The translations under genes were made by a program, and so were the position numbers. Below, piece by piece: positions 27,664 to 36,501 of a stretch of DNA of 64,000 nucleotides. A model generated the notes under the pieces. That model made no database searches and was not told where the DNA came from. It worked only from the letters and a program-made list of their open reading frames with translations. Source of the DNA: Rhizobium sp. L51/94 (GTDB taxonomy: Bacteria > Pseudomonadota > Alphaproteobacteria > Rhizobiales > Rhizobiaceae); assembly GCF_019355555.1 (NCBI RefSeq), contig NZ_CP072145.1:62001-126000 (forward strand), written 5' to 3'. Numbering within the stretch: the stretch's first letter is position 1; the number at the start of each line of letters is the position of its first letter.

Positions 27664-28773
27664 CTACGCTGGAATCGGCACTTTGCGAGCAATATCCCAG
27701 ATGAAGCCTGCCAGTTCACGAGCAATGGCAGTGAGCACACGCGGTTGTGGCTTTCCAGTCCTCGATAGATCTCGATAACGCTTGCAGAGCCTTGTCTGTG
27801 CTTTCCAGGCGATATCTTTGATTTCCTGCGGAAGATGAAGGCTGCGCTTTAGATGGGGATGCTGTTCGCGAGGTGGATGCCGATACGACCAACTCGCCTC
27901 GACCATCATCGTACGAGCCAGAGCATTGCCAGTCCTGGTGATGCGCCCGCGCCTTATTGTGCTGCCACTCGAATGCTCGCTCGGCACCAGTCCCAGCCAA
28001 GCCATGAGTTGTCGCGGATTTGAGAAGCGGCTGATATCGCCTATCTCGGCAGCCAGCGTCGCGGCGATTGTTGTGTTGACGCCACGCAGTGCCCGGAGGG
28101 CATCGACAAGTCGTGCAAAACGCCAGTCCTTCACCGCATCTTCGATCGCCAGATCCAGCGTGCTGATACGCTCCTCAATCTGGCGAATGGCGCGTTTCAG
28201 TTCCTCAAAGGCCAATTGCTGATGTGGATAGCGGAATTTGCGTAATTCGTTGATCCATCGCCAGTGGATCTTTGTCCAATAGGTTGGCCGATCATAGCGA
28301 AGACCATGCCGAAGCAGGAAGCTCAGGAGTTGCTGCTTTGCAATCTTTAGCGCCTCCAGAGCCTGCTTGCGGGTGCGGATCAGATCCCGCATAGCTTCCT
28401 GTGCCTCATCGGGCGTCCAGATCGGGGTCAGTTCGCCGGCTCGCCATAGCCGCGCCAGCATTTCCGCATCGCGCCGATCGGTCTTGATCCGGTCCCCGGA
28501 GCGACGTGGGATCATGGCCGGCGAAACAACGACGCAATCAAACCCCAGCTTTGTGAGCAAGCGATGCAGGCCGTAGCCACACGGGCCGGCTTCATAGCAG
28601 AAAACTGGCCTGGCACCGGGTGCTGCCAGCCGCTTCGTCAGGCGCAGTACAGAATCGGCGGTGTTTTCAATGACGCCTTGGAAGCGAACTTCCCCGTTTC
28701 TGCCTTCCTCAGCGGTGGCAACTGCAATGGTATCAGCATGAACGTCTAAGCCAACATACACAGTTCTTTCCAT
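27664..28773 (-). CDS. IS110-family transposase (DEDD recombinase)
   Basis: The 369-residue protein has the N-terminal DEDD RuvC-like domain (YVGLDVHADTIAVA, CYEAGPCGYGL, KTDRRDAEMLARL) and the C-terminal Transposase_20 domain (ALRGVNTTIAATLAAEIGDI, FSNPRQLMAWLGLVPSE, Ser near RTGNALAR). It is intact. IS110 recombinases use a bridge RNA from a non-coding end to pair target and donor. Upstream DNA (28774-28872) is short and contains a small hairpin (GCGGCaaaGCCGC) before the IS5 copy interrupts. Element boundaries could not be fixed. Confidence 0.9.
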   Translation of the reverse strand: MERTVYVGLDVHADTIAVATAEEGRNGEVRFQGVIENTADSVLRLTKRLAAPGARPVFCYEAGPCGYGLHRLLTKLGFDCVVVSPAMIPRRSGDRIKTDRRDAEMLARLWRAGELTPIWTPDEAQEAMRDLIRTRKQALEALKIAKQQLLSFLLRHGLRYDRPTYWTKIHWRWINELRKFRYPHQQLAFEELKRAIRQIEERISTLDLAIEDAVKDWRFARLVDALRALRGVNTTIAATLAAEIGDISRFSNPRQLMAWLGLVPSEHSSGSTIRRGRITRTGNALARTMMVEASWSYRHPPREQHPHLKRSLHLPQEIKDIAWKAQTRLCKRYRDLSRTGKPQPRVLTAIARELAGFIWDIARKVPIPA

Positions 28774-28872
28774 AACGATTTCCTTTTCCGATCGAAAACA
28801 GTCGACATGGAAAACCTAGCGGCTTTGCCGCGGTAAATCGCTCATCTGGTCTAAGCAACCAATGAGCTTTAG

Positions 28873-30212
28873 TAGGTTGCGGAAAAAGGCCCTTGCTGTA
28901 AGCGGACTGCCGTGATTCCATGCCTGGGTGATTGATTGGCGGGAGCAGGACATGCGCGGCAGTGATGACCAGACGGCGGGTCTGTTTTCTTATGTAAGCT
29001 GCGAAGCCCGCGTTCCGGCAAACCATCCGCTGCGGCCGATCCGTGCCATCGTAGACGAGGCGCTGGAAGTTCTGTCCCCGGATTTCGAGGGGATGTATTC
29101 AGCGATCGGCCGGCCGTCGATCCCGCCGGAGAAGCTGCTGCGCGCTCTGTTGTTGCAGGCCTTCTACACGATCCGCTCGGAGCGTCAGCTTATCGAGCAG
29201 ATGGACTACAATCTGCTGTTCCGCTGGTTCGTCGGCTTATCGATGGACGCGCCGATCTGGGACGTCACCGTGTTCACCAAGAACCGTGAGCGGCTCTTGG
29301 CTGGCGACATCGCCGCCAAGTTTCTGGCGGCGTTGCTGAGCCAGCCGCGGGTTAAGGCATTGCTGTCAGACGACCACTTCTCGGTGGACGGCACCTTGAT
29401 CGAAGCGTGGGCCAGCATGAAGAGCTTCAAACCCAAGGACGGCGCAGATGGTAGCGACACTGACGACAGCGGCTCTGGCGCTGGAGGGAAGCAGCCGCCA
29501 AAGGCCGCAGGCCGCAACTCTGAGCGTGATTTCCACGGTGAGAAGCGCAGCAACGAACCCATGCGTCGACCACTGACCCGGATGCCAGGCTTTACAAGAA
29601 GGCCCGTGGCCAGGCGGCCAAGCTTTGCCACATGGGTCACGTCATAATGGAAAACCGCAACGGCCTGGTTGTCGACGCCACGCTGACCCATGCGAGTGGA
29701 ACCGCAGAGCGCGAGGCAGCTCTGGATATGGTGGGTCGCATGGATGGTCGTCACCGCATCACATTGGCTGCAGACAAAGCCTATGATACTGCCGACTTCG
29801 TCGAAGCCTTGCGGGACGCAAAGGTGACGCCACACGTCGCCCAGAACACGACGAACCGACGCTCGGCCATCGACGGTCGGACTACACATCATTCCGGCTA
29901 CGCAGTCAGTCAGCGCATTCGCAAGCGCATCGAAGAAGTGTTTGGCTGGGCCAAGACCAGCGGCGGAATGCGTAAGACCCGCCATCGTGGAAAGGATCGC
30001 GTCGGCTGGATGTTCACCCTGACAGCGACGGCTTATAATCTGGTGAGGCTGCCAAAGCTGCTGGCGACGGCATAATCGCGTCCAGAATCCGCCGAACCAG
30101 GCGGATGGCGACAAAATGGGCCGACAAGGCCTCTGAAAAAGCTTCATCACGGCCTGTCTTCGAGCTGTCTAGCCAGGATCGGCGGAAAAATGGGGGATAT
30201 TTCCGCGACCTG
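28873..30212 (+). mobile_element. IS5-type element, copy 2 (transposase frameshifted)
   Basis: This is a near-identical copy of the element at 19987-21326, same orientation and same 1340-bp length. Its flanking duplication is TTAG (28869-28872 and 30213-30216), different from CTAG of copy 1. The two therefore inserted independently. Confidence 0.88.
28952..30075 (+). pseudogene. Frameshifted IS5 transposase
   Basis: The sequence is collinear with the intact transposase of copy 1 until about 29554. There one base is missing (CAACGAACCC against CAACGCAACCC in copy 1). The frame then ends at 29647 and the rest is readable in another frame to 30075. The element could still be moved in trans by the intact copy. 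Confidence 0.88.
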
Positions 30213-30257
30213 TTAGACGATCCAAAACCACTAGGCGGGCGAAGACAAAGCCTTCGT

Positions 30258-30850
30258 TTACGACACAACCCACTCCATCAACGCATTCTGTGCGTGTAGC
30301 AAGAATGCCTTTGCTGGGCGGCTTTGACATTTTGCGTGCGACATGGCGTCGGCAGTTACCTCTTTCCCTCGCGCTACAGGCGGACACGGTAAAAAGACTG
30401 CGTCTTTGCGTGCCCGATCGAGGAGGGAGGCTGACACCTGATACTCGACCAAAAGACCTTCCTCTGCACCCTCCGGCCAGGAATCGGTGACGATAACGTC
30501 AGCATCCAAGACATGGCGAATATCGATACTGGTTTCGAAATTCGGGTTTAGCAGCTTTCGATCGGTGATATGCCACGACTCTGGATAGACCTGGACAACA
30601 TGAATGGGCATCGACTTAGAAGCTTCCACCCAAGATCGGATGATGTTGGCGTCCGGGGCGATCCCAACAATCTTCAAGCCGTCCAAATTTCCTCTTACGC
30701 TCTTGATATAGGCAAGATCCCCGAGCGTTTCGCAGGGATGATTGGATTTGGTCCGGGCATTGATAATGGGAGCAGCGGCGGCGGATGCGAGCTCTTGCAG
30801 TGTAGCAAGCTCCTTCGTCCGGATGACGAGAAGGTCGAACCAATTATCAA
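30258..30850 (-). pseudogene. Ornithine carbamoyltransferase, C-terminal remnant
   Basis: The frame contains NHPCETLGDLAYIK (the HPCQ-type motif), DADVIVTDSWP and FLPCPPVARGKEVT (HCLP-like), ending NALMEWVVS. This order belongs to the carbamoyl/ornithine-binding C-terminal half of ornithine carbamoyltransferases. The N-terminal carbamoyl-phosphate domain (STRTR) is absent. At its 5' side it is fused to a resolvase fragment. It is not functional in its present form. Confidence 0.65.
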
Positions 30851-30975
30851 GATATCCGAATGCAGCCGGCCGCGCCAAGGGCGGCGCGCTGCTGGTCGAG
30901 GTCCTGCCCGCGCGTCGATACACGGGCATAGCCGATGAACAATCGGCCGGCGTCGGAATCTGGTTGGCCCTTCAC
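30847..30975 (-). pseudogene. N-terminal fragment of a serine resolvase
   Basis: A GTG at 30975, preceded by AGGAGGAG, begins a frame with FIGYARVSTRGQDLDQQRAA, the catalytic-serine start of resolvases/invertases (Ser in YARVST). It stops after about 42 codons at the junction with the carbamoyltransferase remnant. Two res-like dyads lie directly upstream, as expected for a transposon resolvase. Confidence 0.8.
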
Positions 30976-30996
30976 GGCTCCTCCTGTCGCAAATCA

Positions 30997-31098
30997 TGTC
31001 GCGGGATTTCTACCACTTGCGACAATGACGTGCGACACAGAAACCCATGAATTTTCAGGGGTGCCTGATCTGTCGCGCGGATTAGGAGATTTGCGACA
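30997..31098. repeat. res-like site: two 28-bp dyads
   Basis: Two dyads of the form TGTCGC-N16-GCGACA lie at 30997-31024 and 31071-31098, with further half-sites (TGTCGC at 30985, TGCGACA at 31031) around them. Spaced 28-bp subsites upstream of a resolvase start are the pattern of Tn3-family resolution sites. The resolvase itself is truncated. Confidence 0.7.
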
Positions 31099-31142
31099 TA
31101 GTAATTTTCCAAAGTTCCGTATGGTTTCATGTCGTTTACGGT

Positions 31143-31163
31143 TGACGTAAAGCATAAACGTCA
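31143..31163. promoter_or_regulatory. Palindromic operator upstream of higBA
   Basis: TGACGT (31143) and ACGTCA (31158) form an inverted repeat with a 9-bp AT-rich centre, 8 bp before the first higB start. The position suits autoregulation by HigA. Confidence 0.5.
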
Positions 31164-31171
31164 GCTAGATA

Positions 31172-31462
31172 ATGGCTATGATTTTGAGCTATAAAGACAA
31201 ACGAACAGAGACGTTCGCCGCTGGCGGATTCGTTCGCGAGTTTCAGGGCTTCAATCGGCAGGGCTGGAAGCGCCTGGAAATTCTCGACGCCGCTACCAGC
31301 CTTGCTGAGCTAGGCCAGTTGCCAAGCAATCGGCTTGAGGCACTGAAGGCCGACAGAGCAGGACAGTATTCGATCCGCATCAATATGCAGTGGCGGATTT
31401 GTTTTGAATGGCCCCAGGATGCCGCTGGACCATCGAACGTCGAGATCGTGGACTATCACTAG
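31172..31462 (+). CDS. higB: HigB/RelE-like ribonuclease toxin
   Basis: The 96-residue protein (ILSYKDKRTETFAAGG, QYSIRINMQWRICFEWP) is a RelE-superfamily toxin of the HigB group, which cleaves mRNA on the ribosome. The conserved Arg/Trp/Arg motif near the C-terminus is present. An alternative start lies at 31178. The antitoxin follows after 15 bp, the toxin-first order typical of hig loci. Confidence 0.9.
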   Translation: MAMILSYKDKRTETFAAGGFVREFQGFNRQGWKRLEILDAATSLAELGQLPSNRLEALKADRAGQYSIRINMQWRICFEWPQDAAGPSNVEIVDYH

Positions 31463-31477
31463 GAAAGGAGCACCATC

Positions 31478-31798
31478 ATGACCCGTCCTGCCATTCACCC
31501 CGGCGAAATCCTCGCCGACGAGCTGCACGAACTCGGAATCACGCCGACTGAGCTATCGCGGCAGATTAACGTGCCGCCTAATCGTGTAACTCAGATCATT
31601 AAAGGGCAGCGGAATGTCACTGGCGACACAGCTTTGCGCCTTGGTCACTGGTTCGGCATGAGCGCGCAGTTCTGGCTCAACCTCCAGAGCGCGTACGACA
31701 TCCGCTTGGCTGAACAGACGGCTGGCAATGAAATCGCCGCCCTTCCAACTAGGCTAGCCAACGGCGCAGAACACTCGCGCCAGCCAAATTCAATCTGA
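31478..31798 (+). CDS. higA: HigA-family antitoxin
   Basis: This 106-residue HTH protein has the signature IHPGEILADELHELGITPTE at its N-terminus and a DNA-binding helix-turn-helix (LSRQINVPPNRVTQIIKGQR). A strong AAAGGAG precedes the ATG. It should neutralise HigB and bind the dyad upstream of the operon. Confidence 0.93.
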   Translation: MTRPAIHPGEILADELHELGITPTELSRQINVPPNRVTQIIKGQRNVTGDTALRLGHWFGMSAQFWLNLQSAYDIRLAEQTAGNEIAALPTRLANGAEHSRQPNSI

Positions 31799-31825
31799 TA
31801 CTTAGGGTTCTATAGACAGGAATAC

Positions 31826-32265
31826 GTGTGCATGACCGGAGAAGCTAAGAAAATAAACCGGCAAGATTCTGCCCTGGATTTATTGTCTAAAGAAGACCTG
31901 ATCGACGTCATTAGATCGATGGTCGATGGTGGCGTATCCATCAATTTCCATGGCAAGAGATTTTCACATGAAGTCTATAAAAAAGTTAGGCCACGCCAGA
32001 CAATAATAAAAAAGGACCTAAGCGTCGGAACACCTGAGGAACAAGTCGAAAATCTTCTTATAGAAGGCGAAAACTTACAAGCGATGGTGACGCTCTACAA
32101 AGAGCGTGGGCAGATAGATCTTATCGTAACCGATCCACCATACAATACAGGTCAGAGTTTCCGTTATAATGATAAGTGGGATCAAGACCCTAACGACCCT
32201 GATCTCGGTCAAGTCGTAAAAATGGACGATGGTTCGCGGCATACAAAATGGATGAAAACCATGCT
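31826..32265 (+). pseudogene. mod: Truncated type III restriction-modification methyltransferase (Mod)
   Basis: The frame has LIEGENLQAMVTLYKERGQI followed by VTDPPYNTGQSF, the catalytic DPPY motif and its context in N6-adenine methyltransferases of type III systems, then DGSRHTKWMKTML. At that point an IS256 transposase fragment joins on the other strand. Only the first ~147 codons survive, and no target-recognition domain or Res subunit follows, so the R-M system is dead here. Confidence 0.85.
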
Positions 32266-32702
32266 GAGGGTGGCGAGTTTGGGAACCTTCGGTCTGATCT
32301 GATCGGCGACATTGCGCCATTGGGTGCTTGCGGCCTCTGGCGTGTCCTGAGCGAAAGCGGTGGCGATGAAGGCGGAAACGACGCGCCGCCCGCTCTTCCC
32401 GGCATGAGCCAATGCATTGCGCATGAAGTGAACCCTGCAGCGCTGCCAGGTGGCGGCAAGAACCTTTGAAACGGCGGCCTTTATGCCTTCATGGGCGTCG
32501 GAGACAGCAAGCTTGACGCCGCGTAGTCCTCGCCTTGTCAGCTTGCGCAGGAATTCCGTCCAGATCGCTTCGGCCTCGGATGTGCCGATCTCCATGCCGA
32601 GCACCTCACGTCGGCCATCGGTGTTGACGCCCACCGCGATGATGACCGCGACAGAGACGATGCGCCCCCCGCGACGAACCTTCAGGTAGGTGGGGATGAG
32701 TA
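32266..32702 (-). pseudogene. Internal fragment of IS256/mutator-type transposase
   Basis: On the minus strand the frame gives YLKVRRGGRIVSVAVIIAVG, then VNTDGRREVLG, WTEFLRKLTRRGLRGVKLAV, SDAHEGIKAA and RCRVHFMRNALAH, the mutator-family core including the catalytic Asp in VSDAHEG. Both ends are missing. One side abuts the mod fragment and the other an IS630 element. Confidence 0.85.
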
Positions 32703-32738
32703 GGCGATGCGCGCCTTACCGCATTACGACGGCAGGTT

Positions 32739-33785
32739 TAAAGCCTGTCGCCGTTTTTACGATTCAATCTTCTCAATCAGCTTATCGGTGATTCTCTTTC
32801 GCTTTGAAGGGAGGCCGTCATGGGTAAGTCACATCCGATTGTGTTGCGTGAGCGTGTGATAGGGTTTGTTGAGGAAGGCCATGGCCATCGCGAGGCGGCC
32901 CGGCATTTTCGGGTCTCGCCACGTTTCGTGAACGATCTGGTGATCCTCAAACGCGAGACAAATTCGCTTGTCCCGCGCCGGCAGGGGCATGTTGGCGGCG
33001 GCAAGCTTTCAGCGCATCACGCGTGGGTTGAAGAGCGGATGATGCAGAATGGCGAACTGACACTGGACGAGCTTTGCGTGGAACTCTGCGGACGTGGCGT
33101 CATCGTCCATCGCTCCAGTGTCGGACGGCTTCTTCACAGGCTGGGGCTGAGCCATAAAAAAAGCCTGATGGCAAGCGAGCAGCAGCGCCTGGAGATCGCG
33201 CGGGCGCGTGAACTGTGGACCGGGCGGCGAAAGCCTTTCTTCAACAAAGCATTGGCACGACTGGTTTTTATTGACGAGACGTCGACGAACACAAAGCTGA
33301 CAAAGCGGACGGGCTGGTCTCCCCGAGGCCAGCGATATCGAACGCACGCCCCCTTCGGGTCGTGGAAATCCCAAACGTTCATCGCTGGGCTACGATCCTA
33401 TGGAATGGTTGCCCCCTGGATTGTCGATAGGCCGATGAATAGCCGCAGCTTCGAGGCTTGGATAGAGACCCAACTCGCGCCGACCCTGTCGCATGGAGAC
33501 GTCGTCATCCTAGACAATGTCGCCTTCCACAAGAGCGAGCGGGCCGAAAAGCTGGTCCGCGCAAAGGGAGCCTGGCTGCTGTTCCTGCCACCCTATAGTC
33601 CCGACCTCAATCCCATCGAGATGGCCTTCTCAAAACTCAAGACGCTGCTGCGAAAGCGGGCGGCCCGCAGCTTCGATGCCATCTCCAACGCGCTTGGCGA
33701 AATCTGTGACCTCTTCTCCGTCACAGAATGTAAAAACTACTTCAAGGCAGCAGGATATGAGTGCGATTAAATGCGACACGCTTTA
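32739..33785 (+). mobile_element. IS630-family element, copy A
   Basis: The inverted ends TAAAGCCTGTCGC (left) and TAAAGCGTGTCGC (right, inverted) bound about 1.05 kb, with TA at each side as the usual IS630 target. It carries one intact transposase. It landed between the IS256 fragment and a group II intron remnant. Confidence 0.75.
32820..33770 (+). CDS. IS630-family transposase
   Basis: The 316-residue protein has an N-terminal HTH (GHREAARHFRVSPRFVNDLV) and a Tc1/mariner-like DDE core (FIDETSTNTK, VVILDNVAFHKSERAEKLV, LPPYSPDLNPIEMAFSKLK). It is intact. The start ATG follows GGGAGGCCGTC. It is not closely similar to the second IS630-type transposase at 43862-44956. Confidence 0.92.
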   Translation: MGKSHPIVLRERVIGFVEEGHGHREAARHFRVSPRFVNDLVILKRETNSLVPRRQGHVGGGKLSAHHAWVEERMMQNGELTLDELCVELCGRGVIVHRSSVGRLLHRLGLSHKKSLMASEQQRLEIARARELWTGRRKPFFNKALARLVFIDETSTNTKLTKRTGWSPRGQRYRTHAPFGSWKSQTFIAGLRSYGMVAPWIVDRPMNSRSFEAWIETQLAPTLSHGDVVILDNVAFHKSERAEKLVRAKGAWLLFLPPYSPDLNPIEMAFSKLKTLLRKRAARSFDAISNALGEICDLFSVTECKNYFKAAGYECD

Positions 33786-33800
33786 GCATCGCCTCTCGCC

Positions 33801-33836
33801 GAACCGGACGTGCGCCTTTCGTTACGCATCCGGCTC
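33801..33836 (-). ncRNA. Group II intron domain V remnant
   Basis: On the minus strand the 36 nt begin GAGCCGGATGCG and end CGCACGTCCGGTTC. They fold as an 8-bp lower stem (GAGCCGGA/TCCGGTTC), a 2-nt bulge, an upper stem (TGCG/CGCA) and a CGAAAG loop, which is the catalytic domain V of bacterial group II introns. Domain VI would follow but is cut by the IS630 element at 33785. No reverse transcriptase is recognisable upstream in 33837-34027. Confidence 0.7.
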
Positions 33837-34027
33837 TCCAGAAGACATGGCAAAGTCAGGCATGTCCATCCACGCGAGACGGTATCGCTCGACAGGTGTC
33901 CAGCCGAGCACGTGTTGCTCAATGGACCCTTCTCTCCAGACCCGTCTCGTCGCCCGGCGCCTGCTTGGCCCAGTCGGCCCGAAGCTGCGATTTTGGCCAA
34001 CTTATAGAACGGATAGCGAACGTGTAA

Positions 34028-34594
34028 TCATGTAGAATCTGATTGCGAACCTTGATCTTCCAAGGCGCGGTAGACAGTCATCCTGGAAATGTTCAGCTCA
34101 CGCGCAACGGCGGCTTTCGTTGCGCCAGCAGCGATCCGCCTGCGGATTTCGGCGTCATCGACATTCTTCTTCCTACCCGTGTAGATGCCGTCAGCTTTTG
34201 CCGCGTCGATGCCCGCTCGTTGCCTGTCTTTGATGAACTTGAGTTCCATGTCGGCGACCATGCCGAGGATGGTGATGACCATTCGACCCATACTTCCGGC
34301 TGTCGTGACTTCCGGCTCAAGAATGCGGAGTGACGCGCCCTTTTCGTCAAGCTCATGAACGAGATTGAGAACGTCGCGGGTGGAGCGACCAAGCCGATCA
34401 AGCCGCAGCACCACCAGTTCGTCGCCCGCGTGCAGAAACTGCATGATGGTCTCCAACTCGGACCGCCCTTTTCGAGACGCCCCTGATCCGGTTTCCGAGC
34501 GGATGATTTCGCAACCTGCGACCTTCAGACGCTCGTTCTGAATATCGAGATCCTGATCTGTAGTGCTGACGCGAGCGTATCCGATGCGGGCCAT
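34028..34594 (-). CDS. Serine recombinase (resolvase/invertase family)
   Basis: The 188-residue product starts MARIGYARVSTTDQDLDIQ with the catalytic Ser, continues with LVVLRLDRLGRSTRDVLNLV and ends with a C-terminal HTH (GATKAAVARELNISRMTVYR). Length and domains match complete resolvases of Tn3-type elements. It may have belonged to the same transposon as the TnpA remnant at 42938-43564, which would place the YcaO cluster between them. That is inference. Confidence 0.92.
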   Translation of the reverse strand: MARIGYARVSTTDQDLDIQNERLKVAGCEIIRSETGSGASRKGRSELETIMQFLHAGDELVVLRLDRLGRSTRDVLNLVHELDEKGASLRILEPEVTTAGSMGRMVITILGMVADMELKFIKDRQRAGIDAAKADGIYTGRKKNVDDAEIRRRIAAGATKAAVARELNISRMTVYRALEDQGSQSDST

Positions 34595-34602
34595 GGCGAT
34601 TC

Positions 34603-34668
34603 TGTAACATTAGGGTGGTTCCGATTGTGTAACGTCACTTTGATCGAAAATCCACCCTTTTGTTACAC
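34603..34668. promoter_or_regulatory. Possible res site upstream of the serine recombinase
   Basis: TGTAAC at 34603 and 34628 and the complement GTTACA at 34662 form direct and inverted half-sites within 70 bp of the recombinase start. The arrangement is compatible with a resolution site, but the spacing is not diagnostic. Confidence 0.35.
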
Positions 34669-34826
34669 TCGGCGCGCGTAATATTTGGACGTCACTCTAG
34701 GGCGTACCCTAAATGAGCATGTACCGCTCGCCCGGCTGTGCGTATTTTTTGCGCAAGGGCAAGGACAACCCATTCCCGTGTACGTAAGCACATTGCGAAG
34801 TGCGGAGCGGCAACCGTTCGTAGCAC

Positions 34827-36446
34827 TTAATGAAGGCTTGGGACTGCCATTGGCTCAACCGCGCTTTGCCAAGCCCGACAAAACATTTCGACACACACTA
34901 TTCGTGCTATCGTATTTGCTGGCAGCGGGTTGCCATTGTTAACTAAATCCAGCGCATTGAGCAGAGCTTTGCGGTCGAGGTATCCACTCTTCATCAGGAC
35001 ACCGTCTCGAATCAATTCTTCTGACTGCCGCCGATTTGTCTGAAGGCCGTGAACTACTAGGTTCTCCTCAGGCCCGACCTGAGCGCGCCACAGCGCAGAG
35101 GATATTTCCTGACTATCTGCTGCGCCTTCGGTAAAACTATCGAAACTTCGAAGTCGCATAACCGCTTCGACTACAGGCTGGGAGAAATAGGGATTAACCC
35201 AGGTGCCTGGTCTCGAAACACTGGGCGATTGCAGCATTTGTGCCTGAGCGAGGCGGTTACGCTGTTTTCTAAGAAATCTACCTTCCCGTTTTACCCTGCT
35301 TGCGGGAATGATGTATGACCGACCCGGAAAGAGTCCCCGGTACTGAGCTTCAGGGACAACGCTGTCCCAAAGTATTCGGAAGATGGTCGCCTTCCGAAGG
35401 CGAGATAATTTTCTTGCAGTTTCCAATGCAAATAAGCCACCCCGCGCTTTGAGCGCGTCTGACAATACCATGGGTCCGGGAGCGGCGTGGAATAGTAAAT
35501 CAGCGCCTTCCCAGTCAAATATCATGGTATCCCTTCCGACAACGTCCATGACGGCTTCTTCTTTTCCAAGAAAAATTAAGCGCTCACTTAAAACGGTCGG
35601 GAGTTCCTTCGGAGCCAATTTTGCAAATGGAAGGGCGTCGGAGGCTTCAACATTAACCCGGTCGGCTTGGATTGTGTCAAATACTTCCTTAAATTGCCCT
35701 CTATCAACGAGTGGAGAGCCGATGCTCGGAATCTCGATCAGTTTAAGGCATTCAATGGATGGCAAGGCCTTTCGCAAGAATATCGATGAGGCCGATGAGA
35801 TCACGCTGTCTGATACCGGGAATGCTATCCTCTGCTTTCCTTCGAATAAAGCTTGTATAGCTCCCACCACTTCCTGACCAAGATCAGACGAATCTATCTC
35901 TTGGACGACCGGTTCGAACCAAGCTCGCACCATTTCAAATGTGCCGTCCGAATTCACCCGTATGCAGAAACCGGGCGGTACTTCGGCAAGGTCGAGGAAA
36001 GGTGTGTTACCCTCAATGCCTTGCCCGGTTTCTGCAAAATGGATAAGATACCCGATGTTCCACACCGGCATGCGCCCGGCAATGAGACGGACTGGGTCAA
36101 TATCTACGTCTAACTTGCCGCCACGCAGTTGGCGAAAATAAAGGCGCACACTACCCATCGGGTCAGGCAAGAATAGTCTGTAATTGCTCTGTTCATCAAC
36201 GATAATAGCAATATAGCCGCCCCAAATTATCTTTGGTATGCGCTCAATAACGTCTGCGTTCGTTGCCTTTGAGGGAATAAGTTTTCTTAGAGCCTGCGCC
36301 GGTTGCTCACCGTTGAAAGCGAAGATCCGCCCGATAGGCACTAACTCTATCCATCTATGCTCGTCTATTGAAATACGGTCCGAATAGATAACCTCGGGAG
36401 CCGTTTCCCAAACTGATGATTTTAGACTCCAATACGCTTCGTTCAC
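34827..36446 (-). CDS. Asparagine-synthetase-like protein of the YcaO cluster
   Basis: The 539-residue protein resembles asparagine synthase/lasso-cyclase-type enzymes: an N-terminal region with WGGYIAIIVDEQSNYRLFLP and DPMGSVRLYF (glutaminase-like fold without the N-terminal Cys), then a C-terminal synthetase-like part ending in a Tyr/Leu-rich helix set. The place where SGGxDS (PP-loop for ATP) is expected reads FPVSDSVISSASS, so adenylation activity may be lost. It is the last gene of the minus-strand YcaO-SagB-methyltransferase group, 55 bp after the 84-residue gene. Assignment to the superfamily is by overall look, not by search. Confidence 0.62.
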   Translation of the reverse strand: MNEAYWSLKSSVWETAPEVIYSDRISIDEHRWIELVPIGRIFAFNGEQPAQALRKLIPSKATNADVIERIPKIIWGGYIAIIVDEQSNYRLFLPDPMGSVRLYFRQLRGGKLDVDIDPVRLIAGRMPVWNIGYLIHFAETGQGIEGNTPFLDLAEVPPGFCIRVNSDGTFEMVRAWFEPVVQEIDSSDLGQEVVGAIQALFEGKQRIAFPVSDSVISSASSIFLRKALPSIECLKLIEIPSIGSPLVDRGQFKEVFDTIQADRVNVEASDALPFAKLAPKELPTVLSERLIFLGKEEAVMDVVGRDTMIFDWEGADLLFHAAPGPMVLSDALKARGGLFALETARKLSRLRKATIFRILWDSVVPEAQYRGLFPGRSYIIPASRVKREGRFLRKQRNRLAQAQMLQSPSVSRPGTWVNPYFSQPVVEAVMRLRSFDSFTEGAADSQEISSALWRAQVGPEENLVVHGLQTNRRQSEELIRDGVLMKSGYLDRKALLNALDLVNNGNPLPANTIARIVCVEMFCRAWQSAVEPMAVPSLH

Positions 36447-36501
36447 ATGTCTCTCCTGATTGACCTCTGCCTGAATAGCGGTCGTCTCTCAGTCGAGGTG
36501 C

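Noticed and set aside
19987..30212. Composite transposon bounded by the two IS5 copies
   Set aside because: Each copy has its own matched target duplication (CTAG and TTAG), so outer ends do not match as a composite unit requires.
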